Below, piece after piece: positions 1 to 6,166 of a stretch of DNA of 7,253 nucleotides (its first letter is position 1; each line of letters begins with the position of its first letter). A program made the position numbers and the translations under genes. The stretch is from positions 1 through 7,253 of the forward strand of contig DLCS01000010.1 of assembly GCA_002480735.1 (NCBI GenBank), read 5' to 3'. A model generated the notes under the pieces. The model saw only the letters and a program-made list of their open reading frames with translations. It searched no databases and was not told where the DNA came from. Source of the DNA: Bacillaceae bacterium UBA7792. GTDB lineage: Bacteria; Bacillota; Bacilli; Bacillales; Cytobacillaceae.

Positions 1-2999
1 TCGCGGAATTCCAGACAAGTGTGAAGGATTCTTTTGCCGCTTGGGGAGTTCAGCCCGCTGAAATTTTTTACACAAGTTTAAAAGAGGAACAGCATCTGTA
101 TAATGACTTTTCTCGACTGCAGCAATTTATCCATTCCAAATGGGATGATAGGGCCTCGCTCCTGAAAGTATCGGTACTCCACTCATTAAGAAAGCTCACA
201 GAGGAGCATGACCAATTTTTAAAAGCACGTGACCAGGAACAGCTTGATTCCTATGAAGCACAATTGGCAGAGCTTCCAGTGGAAGAACAGGACCATCTTC
301 CTGAACGTGTAGAGGAATTATCCCAGGCACTGAACAATATCTCCTCCGTTCTTGAAAGGAAGGAGCAGGCTTTCGATGAAGCGGTCGAGTCTATTCTCAA
401 GAATGCCTATCTTATGCCTTTTGAAACGAGGGAGCTTGCGGAAAAGTATCTCCAATCAGCACAGGATGATTTTAAGGTTGGATTATTCTATTCCAAACAG
501 AAGACCGAACAGGAGAGACAGGTAAGGCTAGAGAGATTCTTCACAGACTTCAAGGAGAAAGTGACCTCCCAGCTCACCTGGCATTTAAAGGAGCTCCTGA
601 ACCGAACGGTGAAGGAAGAGGAAATAAACGATTCTGTTTTACTAAGTAGGATTCAAGATTTTTCAGTTCCAATAACAATGGAAGATCTCGCTGGAGCGGT
701 TAAGTCCGGGGCGAGACTATCCGGCGAATATGTGCTTCATTATACGGCTGAGGTAGCCGAGAATGCCAAAAAAGTGGCGCGTCAGCAATCAAGATTATGG
801 GGAGATGCCTATCTTGAGCTCCTTCGCAAACAATTCAAACAGGAGAGCTTAAAGCTTGAAAAAGAACTAGCACAGTATACTCTTTATCTTGATGCTTGGA
901 AAGGGAAGCAGCTTCTTTTAGAGCTTCAAACGGCGAGCATGATTCGGATGGAGCAAATGCTTAATGGAGAGCTTATAGAACAAACTTCCGATTTGGCTGA
1001 ACTTTTGCATGAGAATGTTCAAATTGAAATCGTAAATAAGCAGGAAATGGAGGAACCTGTTGAACAAGAAAGGGTCAAGGAAATGTTCGCTGAAGAGGAA
1101 GCACCAACAAAAAATAACCATTCTCAAGATGCGGAACGACGGAAATCAACGGTTCAAAAGCTGAGAAAATCAGCACAGGCTCTCATATCTATTCCAGGCT
1201 TTAAGAAGATTTCGAATTTGCTCCTTGAAAAAGCGGACCGTCTTGAAAAGCAGAGCTTTACAGTGGCCCTTTTCGGAGCATTTAGTGCAGGAAAATCCTC
1301 CTTTGCGAACAGCCTAATAGGAGAAAAGCTATTGCCGGTTTCACCTAATCCGACGACAGCGGCCATCAATAAAATCATGCCAACGGATGAGAATAACCCA
1401 CATGGTACTGTGAAGGTACGGCTTAAGTCAAAAGCAGCTTTATTTAACGATGTCGCTCGCTCGCTCGCTGCCTTCGATAGGACGGCTAGTGATTTTGACG
1501 AGGCTTTAACACAAATTAATCGGTTGATGGATGGGGTACAAGACCTTGATGTTCATGATAAAACCCATTTTTCTTTTCTTGCTGCCTTTCACAAAGGCTT
1601 TGAGGCCTATCGTAACAGCTTAGGCGAAACATTGATCACAGATGTCACAACCTTCCGGGAATTTGTGGCCAATGAGGAAAAATCCTGTCTTGTTGATTTA
1701 ATTGAGGTTCATTATGACTGTGAGCTAACTAGAAAAGGAATTACCCTTGTCGACACTCCTGGAGCAGACTCCATTAATGCGAGACATACCGGGGTTGCCT
1801 TTGACTATATCAAGAATTCGGATGCGATTTTGTTTGTGACCTATTACAATCATGCTTTTTCCAAGGCAGACCGTGAATTTCTCATTCAGCTTGGTCGGGT
1901 GAAGGACTCATTTGAACTAGACAAAATGTTCTTTATCGTTAATGCGGTAGATTTGGCAAACAGTGAAGAGGAGAAAAATGATGTCCTGACCTATGTACAT
2001 GATCAGCTTGTCCTTTACGGAATCAGGAAACCAACCCTTTTCCCAGTTTCCAGTCTCCTTGCTATAAAGGAAAAAGAGGAGGGCTCACTAGGCCATTCTG
2101 GAATTCAAGCCTTTGAAGAGAGCTTCTACTCCTTTATTACCCATGATTTATCAGATATGGCGATCAACTCGAGCCTAGTTGAATGGGAGAGAGGCCTTGA
2201 ACAGCTACGAACCTTTATCCATTCTGCGAGTGAGGGGAATGAACTGAAGCAGAGGAAGAAGCTGGCATTAGAGAAGGAGCATCACGAGCTTCAGGAGCTA
2301 CTAAAAAAGGCTGATCCAGATGCGTTTGTTCATAGATTGCATCAGGAAATTGAAGAATTGACCTTTTACATTAAGCAAAGAGTGTTTTTCAGGTTCAATG
2401 ATTTCTTTAAGGAATCCTTCAATCCAACAGTGCTAAGGGATGACGGGAGAAATTTGAAAAAAGCCCTCCAGCAAGCCTTAGAGGAGTTCCTCCTTGACTT
2501 TGGGTTTGATTTCGCTCAGGAATTAAGGGCGACCACTTTAAGGATTGAAGCATTCATGGCAAAGCTGCTTGATGAATATCATCAGGCAATGACAAAGGAT
2601 TTATGTAAGCTTAACGAGGAATTGTCATTCAGTCGCTATCAAATGAAGGAAATAGATACCCTCTCCTTTGAGCAGGCTTTTCAATCCCTTGACAGAGATA
2701 TATTCAAGAAGGTACTATCCTTGTTCAAAAATCCAAAAGCCTTTTTTGAAAAGAATGAAAAGCGCTTCTTGCAGGATGCGCTAAACGAGGTCTTGCAGCA
2801 GCCTTCCGAGCAGTATATAAATGAAGAGAAGGAAAGGCTAAAGACATTCTATACGGCTGAATTTGAAAAAGAGTTCCAAGCGCTTCTCCAGCAATTCCTA
2901 GAAGAAAGCACAGAGTATTATGAGGGAATGTATGCAACATTGAGCAATAATTACCCGGTTGAGGAGCTAATAGAAATAGAGAGAGAACTTAAAGGTTAA
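1..2999 (+). CDS. dynA: Two-headed bacterial dynamin-like GTPase DynA, 5' end missing
   Basis: Membrane-remodelling GTPase. In B. subtilis DynA (YpbR) tethers and fuses membranes, localises to septa and helps cells withstand membrane damage and phage. The frame is open to the left edge, so the GTG at 21 is not taken as the start; six more residues are readable before it. Residues below count from that GTG. The start of the window (KDSFAAWGV...FYTSL) looks like the end of the first GTPase head, followed by about 390 charged, largely helical residues (first stalk and linker). The second GTPase head is complete: P-loop GAFSAGKSS at 419-427, a PTTAAI switch I motif shortly after, DTPG at 578-581 and NAVD at 641-644 as G4. 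The rest (about 700-992) is a charged helical stalk. The family is about 1,190 residues long, so roughly 200 are missing. A 4-bp tandem repeat lies at 1453-1469. No terminator follows, so read-through into ypcP is possible. Confidence 0.93.
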   Translation, partial: AEFQTSVKDSFAAWGVQPAEIFYTSLKEEQHLYNDFSRLQQFIHSKWDDRASLLKVSVLHSLRKLTEEHDQFLKARDQEQLDSYEAQLAELPVEEQDHLPERVEELSQALNNISSVLERKEQAFDEAVESILKNAYLMPFETRELAEKYLQSAQDDFKVGLFYSKQKTEQERQVRLERFFTDFKEKVTSQLTWHLKELLNRTVKEEEINDSVLLSRIQDFSVPITMEDLAGAVKSGARLSGEYVLHYTAEVAENAKKVARQQSRLWGDAYLELLRKQFKQESLKLEKELAQYTLYLDAWKGKQLLLELQTASMIRMEQMLNGELIEQTSDLAELLHENVQIEIVNKQEMEEPVEQERVKEMFAEEEAPTKNNHSQDAERRKSTVQKLRKSAQALISIPGFKKISNLLLEKADRLEKQSFTVALFGAFSAGKSSFANSLIGEKLLPVSPNPTTAAINKIMPTDENNPHGTVKVRLKSKAALFNDVARSLAAFDRTASDFDEALTQINRLMDGVQDLDVHDKTHFSFLAAFHKGFEAYRNSLGETLITDVTTFREFVANEEKSCLVDLIEVHYDCELTRKGITLVDTPGADSINARHTGVAFDYIKNSDAILFVTYYNHAFSKADREFLIQLGRVKDSFELDKMFFIVNAVDLANSEEEKNDVLTYVHDQLVLYGIRKPTLFPVSSLLAIKEKEEGSLGHSGIQAFEESFYSFITHDLSDMAINSSLVEWERGLEQLRTFIHSASEGNELKQRKKLALEKEHHELQELLKKADPDAFVHRLHQEIEELTFYIKQRVFFRFNDFFKESFNPTVLRDDGRNLKKALQQALEEFLLDFGFDFAQELRATTLRIEAFMAKLLDEYHQAMTKDLCKLNEELSFSRYQMKEIDTLSFEQAFQSLDRDIFKKVLSLFKNPKAFFEKNEKRFLQDALNEVLQQPSEQYINEEKERLKTFYTAEFEKEFQALLQQFLEESTEYYEGMYATLSNNYPVEELIEIERELKG

Positions 3000-3059
3000 A
3001 TATAGCGAGGAACGGCTAGCAAAGGAAAAACACTTATTCATCTGCATGAGGGCTAATTG

Positions 3060-3068
3060 TGATATAAT
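3060..3068 (+). promoter_or_regulatory. Extended -10 promoter of ypcP
   Basis: TGATATAAT is an exact match to the extended -10 consensus TGnTATAAT. No good -35 element stands 16-18 bases upstream, as is common for extended -10 promoters. The predicted transcript start near 3075 lies 25 bases before the ATG at 3100 and downstream of the in-frame ATG at 3046, which argues against the longer reading frame. It would let ypcP be transcribed separately from dynA. Confidence 0.55.
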
Positions 3069-3099
3069 CATATTTATGATTATGAAGTGGAGGGACATA

Positions 3100-3993
3100 A
3101 TGGATAAACAAAATCATTCTCTCATGCTCGTAGATGGAATGGCACTTTTGTTTCGTGCCTTTTATGCGACTGCGGTTACAGGACAATTTATGATTAATTC
3201 AAAGGGTGTCCCTACCAATGCAGTACAGGGATTTGTGAAGCATATGCTTACGGCTTTTTCTTCCTTTCGACCAAGTCATGTGGCAGTTTGCTGGGACATG
3301 GGTAGCCAAACCTTCCGAACGGAAATGTTTGACGGCTACAAAGCAAATCGTGGCGAAGCACCAGTTGAGCTAATTCCACAGTTTGACCTTGTCAAAGAGG
3401 TAGTGGAGGCATTTGATATCCCGAACATCGGTCTTGCTGGCTTTGAAGCAGATGATTGCATCGGGACGATTGCTAAAAATATAGATGAAGACATTCATGT
3501 TAATATATTGACAGGAGATCGAGATATTCTTCAGCTGTTAGATGAACGGATCAAGGTGACTCTTCTTCAAAAAGGCTTTGGAAACTATTTAGTTCATACG
3601 AAGGATAGCTTTTTCGAAGAGAAGGGAATTCTTCCCCAGCAAATGATTGATGTGAAGGCTTTGATGGGTGACCCTAGTGATAATTACCCTGGGGTTAAAG
3701 GGATTGGTGAAAAAACAGCATTAAAGCTGATCAAGGAATTTGAGCATGTGGAAGGAATTATTTCCAATCTTCACCAGCTTCCAAAGGGACAGCGCACAAA
3801 GATCGAGCAGGATCTGGACATGCTCTATTTAAGCCGAAAGCTTGCGGAGATTCATTGTGAGGTTCCGATCCAGTATTCATTGGAAGAGGCCAGGCTAAAG
3901 ATTAACCAGGAAAAGGTACAAGAGAAGTTCGCTGAAGTTGAATTTAAGGGATTGACACGTTTCCTTCAATTGAACGAGGAGTATGTAAGCTAA
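3100..3993 (+). CDS. ypcP: 5'-3' exonuclease / flap endonuclease YpcP (FEN family)
   Basis: Discrete homologue of the 5' nuclease domain of DNA polymerase I. The family cuts 5' flaps and RNA-DNA junctions, and is implicated in removing Okazaki-fragment primers and in repair, using divalent metals. The 297-residue protein matches the B. subtilis length. Visible motifs are LVDG with the first metal-binding Asp (D12); the arch region, including FRTEMFDGYKANRG; EADD at 116-119; TGDRD at 138-142; GDPSDN at 190-195; and the helix-three-turn-helix GVKGIGEKTA at 198-207. All expected acidic ligands are present, so it should be active. I chose the ATG at 3100 because GGAGGG (3089-3094) sits 5 bases before it and the MDKQNHSLMLVDG beginning fits the family; the upstream ATG at 3046 precedes the likely promoter. 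It lies 100 bases after dynA and ends in a terminator that overlaps the stop codon. Confidence 0.95.
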   Translation: MDKQNHSLMLVDGMALLFRAFYATAVTGQFMINSKGVPTNAVQGFVKHMLTAFSSFRPSHVAVCWDMGSQTFRTEMFDGYKANRGEAPVELIPQFDLVKEVVEAFDIPNIGLAGFEADDCIGTIAKNIDEDIHVNILTGDRDILQLLDERIKVTLLQKGFGNYLVHTKDSFFEEKGILPQQMIDVKALMGDPSDNYPGVKGIGEKTALKLIKEFEHVEGIISNLHQLPKGQRTKIEQDLDMLYLSRKLAEIHCEVPIQYSLEEARLKINQEKVQEKFAEVEFKGLTRFLQLNEEYVS

Positions 3994-4023
3994 AGGGCTG
4001 TCTCATGTCGAGCAGCCCTTTTT
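3992..4023 (+). terminator. Rho-independent terminator of ypcP, possibly bidirectional
   Basis: AAAGGGCTG (3992-4000) pairs with CAGCCCTTT (4013-4021) across a 12-base loop that contains a further CTC/GAG pairing, followed by more T residues. The stem begins inside the ypcP stop codon. Read on the minus strand the hairpin is followed by a shorter T-run and could also end the convergent sspL transcript. Confidence 0.85.
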
Positions 4024-4045
4024 ACTTGGGATAAAGGGGCCTTGC

Positions 4046-4189
4046 TTAAATTTTTGTATTGCTCTTTTTCGCCCGGTTTTCCAGTTTGCTTTTTGGGTTC
4101 TCGGTTAATTCAGCATCCTGGCCGTAGCCTTGCGGATTGACCCCAGGTGCTTTCTTCCCTCTGTTTGTTCGATGACTAATACTCCCCAA
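4046..4189 (-). CDS. sspL: Small acid-soluble spore protein L (SspL), TTG start
   Basis: Minor SASP made in the forespore and stored in the spore core. Its exact biochemical role is not known; it is not one of the DNA-protecting alpha/beta SASPs. The 47-residue product is basic and low-complexity: MGSISHRTNRGKKAPGVNPQ at the start, then a Gly/Gln/Asp stretch, and KSKLENRAKKSNTKI at the end. The GVNPQG core and RAKKSNTK tail match the SspL family as I know it. The TTG at 4189-4187 is preceded by GGAGGTG (4202-4196) with 6 bases between. A sigma-G-like promoter lies just upstream. Its position next to ypcP matches B. subtilis. The gene is easily missed because it is short and lacks an ATG start. 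Confidence 0.88.
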   Translation of the reverse strand: MGSISHRTNRGKKAPGVNPQGYGQDAELTENPKSKLENRAKKSNTKI

Positions 4190-4215
4190 AATTAACACCT
4201 CCAATCCTCATGCTT

Positions 4216-4246
4216 AAGTATTTGCGTTTCGCTTCTTTCTCATTCA
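4216..4246 (-). promoter_or_regulatory. Sigma-G-like promoter of sspL
   Basis: On the minus strand TGAATG (4246-4241) lies 18 bases before AATACTT (4222-4216). The sigma-G consensus is roughly TGAATA, 17-18 bases, CATACTA; the matches are 5 of 6 and 5 of 7. The start site implied (about 4209) falls just before the ribosome binding site. Forespore-specific sigma-G control is the known mode for sspL in B. subtilis. Confidence 0.55.
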
Positions 4247-4267
4247 AATGTCTGCACTTTAGACATT
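4247..4267. repeat. Inverted repeat AATGTCT-N7-AGACATT
   Basis: Perfect 7-bp arms (4247-4253 and 4261-4267) are separated by 7 bases, in the divergent region between sspL and the 90-residue gene and directly abutting the sspL -35 element. It lacks a T-run, so a terminator is unlikely. It may be a regulator binding site or chance. Confidence 0.4.
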
Positions 4268-4287
4268 CTTTGAAAAAACATAGAAAT

Positions 4288-4321
4288 TTGTCGAAAATTA
4301 AGATAAAATTTATCCTATAAT
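4288..4321 (+). promoter_or_regulatory. Candidate Spo0A-box promoter region
   Basis: TTTGTCGAAAA at 4287-4297 contains the Spo0A box core TGTCGAA exactly (4289-4295). TTGTCG (4288-4293) can serve as a -35 element. There are two -10 choices: TATCCT (4311-4316) at 17 bases, or a perfect TATAAT (4316-4321) at 22 bases. The 22-base spacing resembles Spo0A-activated sigma-A promoters such as spoIIG. A start from the TATAAT would fall within the ribosome binding site, which weakens that option. Confidence 0.35.
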
Positions 4322-4337
4322 GGTAAGGAGAGGAATC

Positions 4338-4610
4338 ATGATTGTGAATTTAGGTGAATATTTACAATTATTAGGGAGTAAGGGGTTCCAGTTCGGCGAG
4401 GATGCCATCGGATTCATCTATTTTGGCAAGCAATATACAAATGCTTCCGAAGAAATGGCCAAGACAGCACTCGAGCTAACCTTGAAGGCTCAAAAAACCT
4501 TCGATGGAAGCTTCTATATCTCGTTGTTAGAGCTCTTTACCACCAATCAGATCGCATCGAGACAAGAGGCGATTAGGTTTGTTAGAAAAGAAAACATTCT
4601 AACGATATAA
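4338..4610 (+). CDS. Conserved hypothetical protein, DUF6123-like
   Basis: The function is unknown. The 90-residue product has no signal peptide, membrane segment or cysteine pair and is likely a small cytosolic, mostly helical protein. Its core (GFQFGEDAIGFIYFGKQYTN, then TLKAQKTFDGSFYISLLE) recalls a short Bacillus family I associate with DUF6123; this is from memory. The C-terminus, QIASRQEAIRFVRKENIL, reads like a closing helix pair. I chose the ATG at 4338 because AAGGAG (4325-4330) sits 7 bases before it; the in-frame ATG at 4320 lies upstream of that site, so using it would translate the Shine-Dalgarno. The gene is transcribed alone, divergent from sspL, with a possible Spo0A box upstream and a hairpin immediately after the stop. 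Confidence 0.8.
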   Translation: MIVNLGEYLQLLGSKGFQFGEDAIGFIYFGKQYTNASEEMAKTALELTLKAQKTFDGSFYISLLELFTTNQIASRQEAIRFVRKENILTI

Positions 4611-4639
4611 AAGGCGCGTCGAATGAATCGACTCGCCTT
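4611..4639 (-). terminator. Terminator of the ypdQ-eamA transcript, possibly bidirectional
   Basis: AAGGCG-C-GTCGA (4611-4622) pairs with TCGAC-T-CGCCTT (4628-4639), with one internal C/T mismatch and a 5-base loop. On the minus strand it is followed by TTTTATAT, so it best serves the transporter gene that stops at 4647. On the plus strand it directly follows the 90-residue gene but the T-run is weak. Confidence 0.8.
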
Positions 4640-4646
4640 CCTAAGT

Positions 4647-5579
4647 TTATGTACCTAAGGTATTCTCTTGCTTCTTCTTTTGCTTGTAGAAAATGCTTGC
4701 TGACGGGAGCTCTGCAAAGATCATGCCAGCCAAAATAAGAACGCATCCCATGATTGCACTTGCAGACAAGCGATCATGTGCCCAGATGAATCCAGTAATC
4801 GCCGCAAAAACCGGCTCTGTGGCAAAAATCAGAGCAACTCTTGTCGGCGTAGTGAATTTTTGAAAATTGGTTTGGGCAAAAAAGGCTAAGGCTGTCGCAA
4901 AAACGGACGTAATTAATAAGGCAATGATAACTGAACTGTTTAAGATAATGGCTGGCTGAAAAGCTAATGTCCAATCCTCAAATAAAAAAGAATAGATAAG
5001 GGATAGAACAGCAACCGTGCCAATTTGAATCACGGTCAAAAATAAGGTGGGAAATTGACTACTGTACTTCCCGGTAAACACAATTTGCAGTGCAAATGCT
5101 ATCGCACATAAAAACACAAGGGCGTCTCCTTGGTTGAGGGCGGAAATATCCGTCATCGTTAATAAATACAGCCCAACGGTCGCAACTAGCACGCCGATAA
5201 TCGCATTCTTTGTCGGTCGTAGCTTCAGGAGCAATAATGACAACAAGGGAACTAGAATTACGCTAAGCCCTGTAATAAAGCCTGCTTTTGAGGAACTCGT
5301 ATATAAAAGTCCGATCGTTTGGGTAGCATAGCCGAAAAATAGCCAAACTCCAATGATGAAGCCTGAAAGAAATATTTTTCGGTTTGCCAAAGCTAGCTGT
5401 TTTCGCTCAAATAATAAAAGCCACCCGCCCAAAATCATTGTGGCAATGAGGAAGCGGATGCCGTTAAAGGTGATCGGAGGAAGCAGGTCAATTGCATTTT
5501 GGACGATTACAAATGTAGCACCCCAAACAAGGGCCACAAGCAACAAAGATAAATCAGCAAATAATTTACTATTCGTCAA
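4647..5579 (-). CDS. EamA/DMT-superfamily transporter, substrate unknown
   Basis: Inner-membrane permease of the drug/metabolite transporter superfamily, 310 residues, the usual length. It has two EamA repeats of five segments each. Approximate helices are at 8-28, 36-56, 70-92, 97-117, 124-142, 151-170, 180-200, 215-238, 245-268 and 274-292. The conserved LVWGATFV in helix 1, GFITGLSVILVPLLS in helix 4 and its counterpart RVALIFATEPVFAA in helix 9 mark the family. The tail is basic and cytosolic. The substrate cannot be read from sequence; family members export amino acids, nucleotides or other metabolites. It starts at TTG (5579-5577) after AGAGGT, which lies within and just after the end of ypdQ; only 5 bases separate the genes, so they are almost certainly co-transcribed and perhaps translationally coupled. 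B. subtilis carries ypdP, a different transporter-like gene, near this place. Confidence 0.92.
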   Translation of the reverse strand: MTNSKLFADLSLLLVALVWGATFVIVQNAIDLLPPITFNGIRFLIATMILGGWLLLFERKQLALANRKIFLSGFIIGVWLFFGYATQTIGLLYTSSSKAGFITGLSVILVPLLSLLLLKLRPTKNAIIGVLVATVGLYLLTMTDISALNQGDALVFLCAIAFALQIVFTGKYSSQFPTLFLTVIQIGTVAVLSLIYSFLFEDWTLAFQPAIILNSSVIIALLITSVFATALAFFAQTNFQKFTTPTRVALIFATEPVFAAITGFIWAHDRLSASAIMGCVLILAGMIFAELPSASIFYKQKKKQENTLGT

Positions 5580-5584
5580 CGCAA

Positions 5585-5983
5585 TTACCTCTTTTCGCTG
5601 TTTTTATGGATTCCAGCCCTAGCCAGCTGATCCGCCATCTTGTTTTCTGCGCTCGGAATCCATTTCATGAAGAACAAATCAAATTCTCCTCTTAAATGCA
5701 ATGCTTCCTCAAGGAAAGGCTTGTAGGCAGCATTTTTGACAAACTCTTTTTCTAACGAGCGATTGACAAGCTCAGAATCGGTACGAAACGAAACGATCCG
5801 ATATCCCTTTTCAAGACAGATCCCTAATGCTTTAATTAGGCAAGAGAATTCGGCTTCATGATTGCTCATCACACCAAGAGGGATGGAGTAGTTTTCTAGA
5901 ATCCCATTGCCTTTAATGAAAATCCCAGCTCCACTTGGACCGGGATTGCCAGCACTTGCCCCATCAATGTATACTTCAATCAA
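5585..5983 (-). CDS. ypdQ: RNase HI-family protein YpdQ, TTG start
   Basis: RNase H-fold protein of 132 residues, the size of B. subtilis YpdQ. The RNase HI motifs are intact: YIDGASAGNPGPSGAG with D7, NHEAEF with E45, RTDSELV with D69 and NKMADQLARAG with D118. These correspond to the DEDD catalytic set of E. coli RNase HI (D10, E48, D70, D134). The basic protrusion of the E. coli enzyme and its loop His before the last Asp are absent (WIPSAENK instead). I recall that B. subtilis YpdQ showed no RNase H activity when tested, so hydrolysis of RNA-DNA hybrids is plausible but not assured. I chose TTG at 5983-5981 because GGGAGG (5996-5991) sits 7 bases before it; the in-frame ATG at 6019 would translate that site and add 12 unrelated residues. 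It is first in a two-gene operon with the transporter and divergent from ypeP. Confidence 0.88.
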   Translation of the reverse strand: MIEVYIDGASAGNPGPSGAGIFIKGNGILENYSIPLGVMSNHEAEFSCLIKALGICLEKGYRIVSFRTDSELVNRSLEKEFVKNAAYKPFLEEALHLRGEFDLFFMKWIPSAENKMADQLARAGIHKNSEKR

Positions 5984-5990
5984 GACATTG

Positions 5991-5996
5991 CCTCCC
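5991..5996 (-). promoter_or_regulatory. Ribosome binding site fixing the ypdQ start
   Basis: GGGAGG on the minus strand, 7 bases before the TTG at 5983. It decides between that TTG and the upstream in-frame ATG at 6019, which has no comparable site at the right distance. Confidence 0.8.
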
Positions 5997-6024
5997 AAAC
6001 TAAAACTTGAGTACTTCACTGAGT

Positions 6025-6048
6025 TAAACTAATAAATAGTTTATCATA
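6025..6048 (-). promoter_or_regulatory. Candidate ypdQ promoter and operator-like palindrome
   Basis: Within the 183-base divergent gap between ypdQ and ypeP, TAAACTA (6025-6031) and TAGTTTA (6037-6043) form a perfect 7-bp inverted repeat around 5 bases. On the minus strand TATGAT (6048-6043), five of six bases of the -10 consensus, abuts and shares one base with the palindrome, which would therefore cover the start site. I find no convincing -35 element. The rest of the gap shows no clear plus-strand promoter for ypeP. Confidence 0.3.
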
Positions 6049-6166
6049 AATGGATGGAAAAAAGGACATCTTAAATGACATCACTTCAGCTTTTTCTGAC
6101 AATTATTTAGTATGAAAATAGAAAAATCCCATAGATGGATGAATCGAGCAGAAACGAGGTTGAATC

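Noticed and set aside
641..660. Possible defence island or mobile element suggested by the dynamin gene
   Set aside because: The surrounding genes are core Bacillus genes in conserved order, with no recombinase, direct repeats or composition shift visible.
918..1378. Minus-strand open frames inside dynA
   Set aside because: They are antisense to a clearly conserved GTPase gene, have no ribosome binding sites, and resemble no family.
3003..3018. Weak hairpin TAGC-N8-GCTA after dynA
   Set aside because: A 4-bp stem with no T-run is not a credible terminator.
3046..3099. 18-codon N-terminal extension of ypcP from the ATG at 3046
   Set aside because: It overlaps the likely -10 element and lies upstream of the GGAGGG site at 3089-3094; the family starts just before the LVDG motif.
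5134..5622. Plus-strand open frames opposite the transporter
   Set aside because: They mirror a membrane protein gene whose ten helices and family motifs are plain on the other strand; no start signals.
5984..6019. 12-codon N-terminal extension of ypdQ from the ATG at 6019
   Set aside because: It would translate the GGGAGG site, and the TTG at 5983 gives the usual 132-residue protein.
6075..6110. 11-codon open frame (ATG to TAG) with AAAAAAGGA upstream, in front of ypeP; possible leader peptide
   Set aside because: Too short to support, no clear promoter, no codon bias suggestive of attenuation, and no hairpin pair between it and ypeP.
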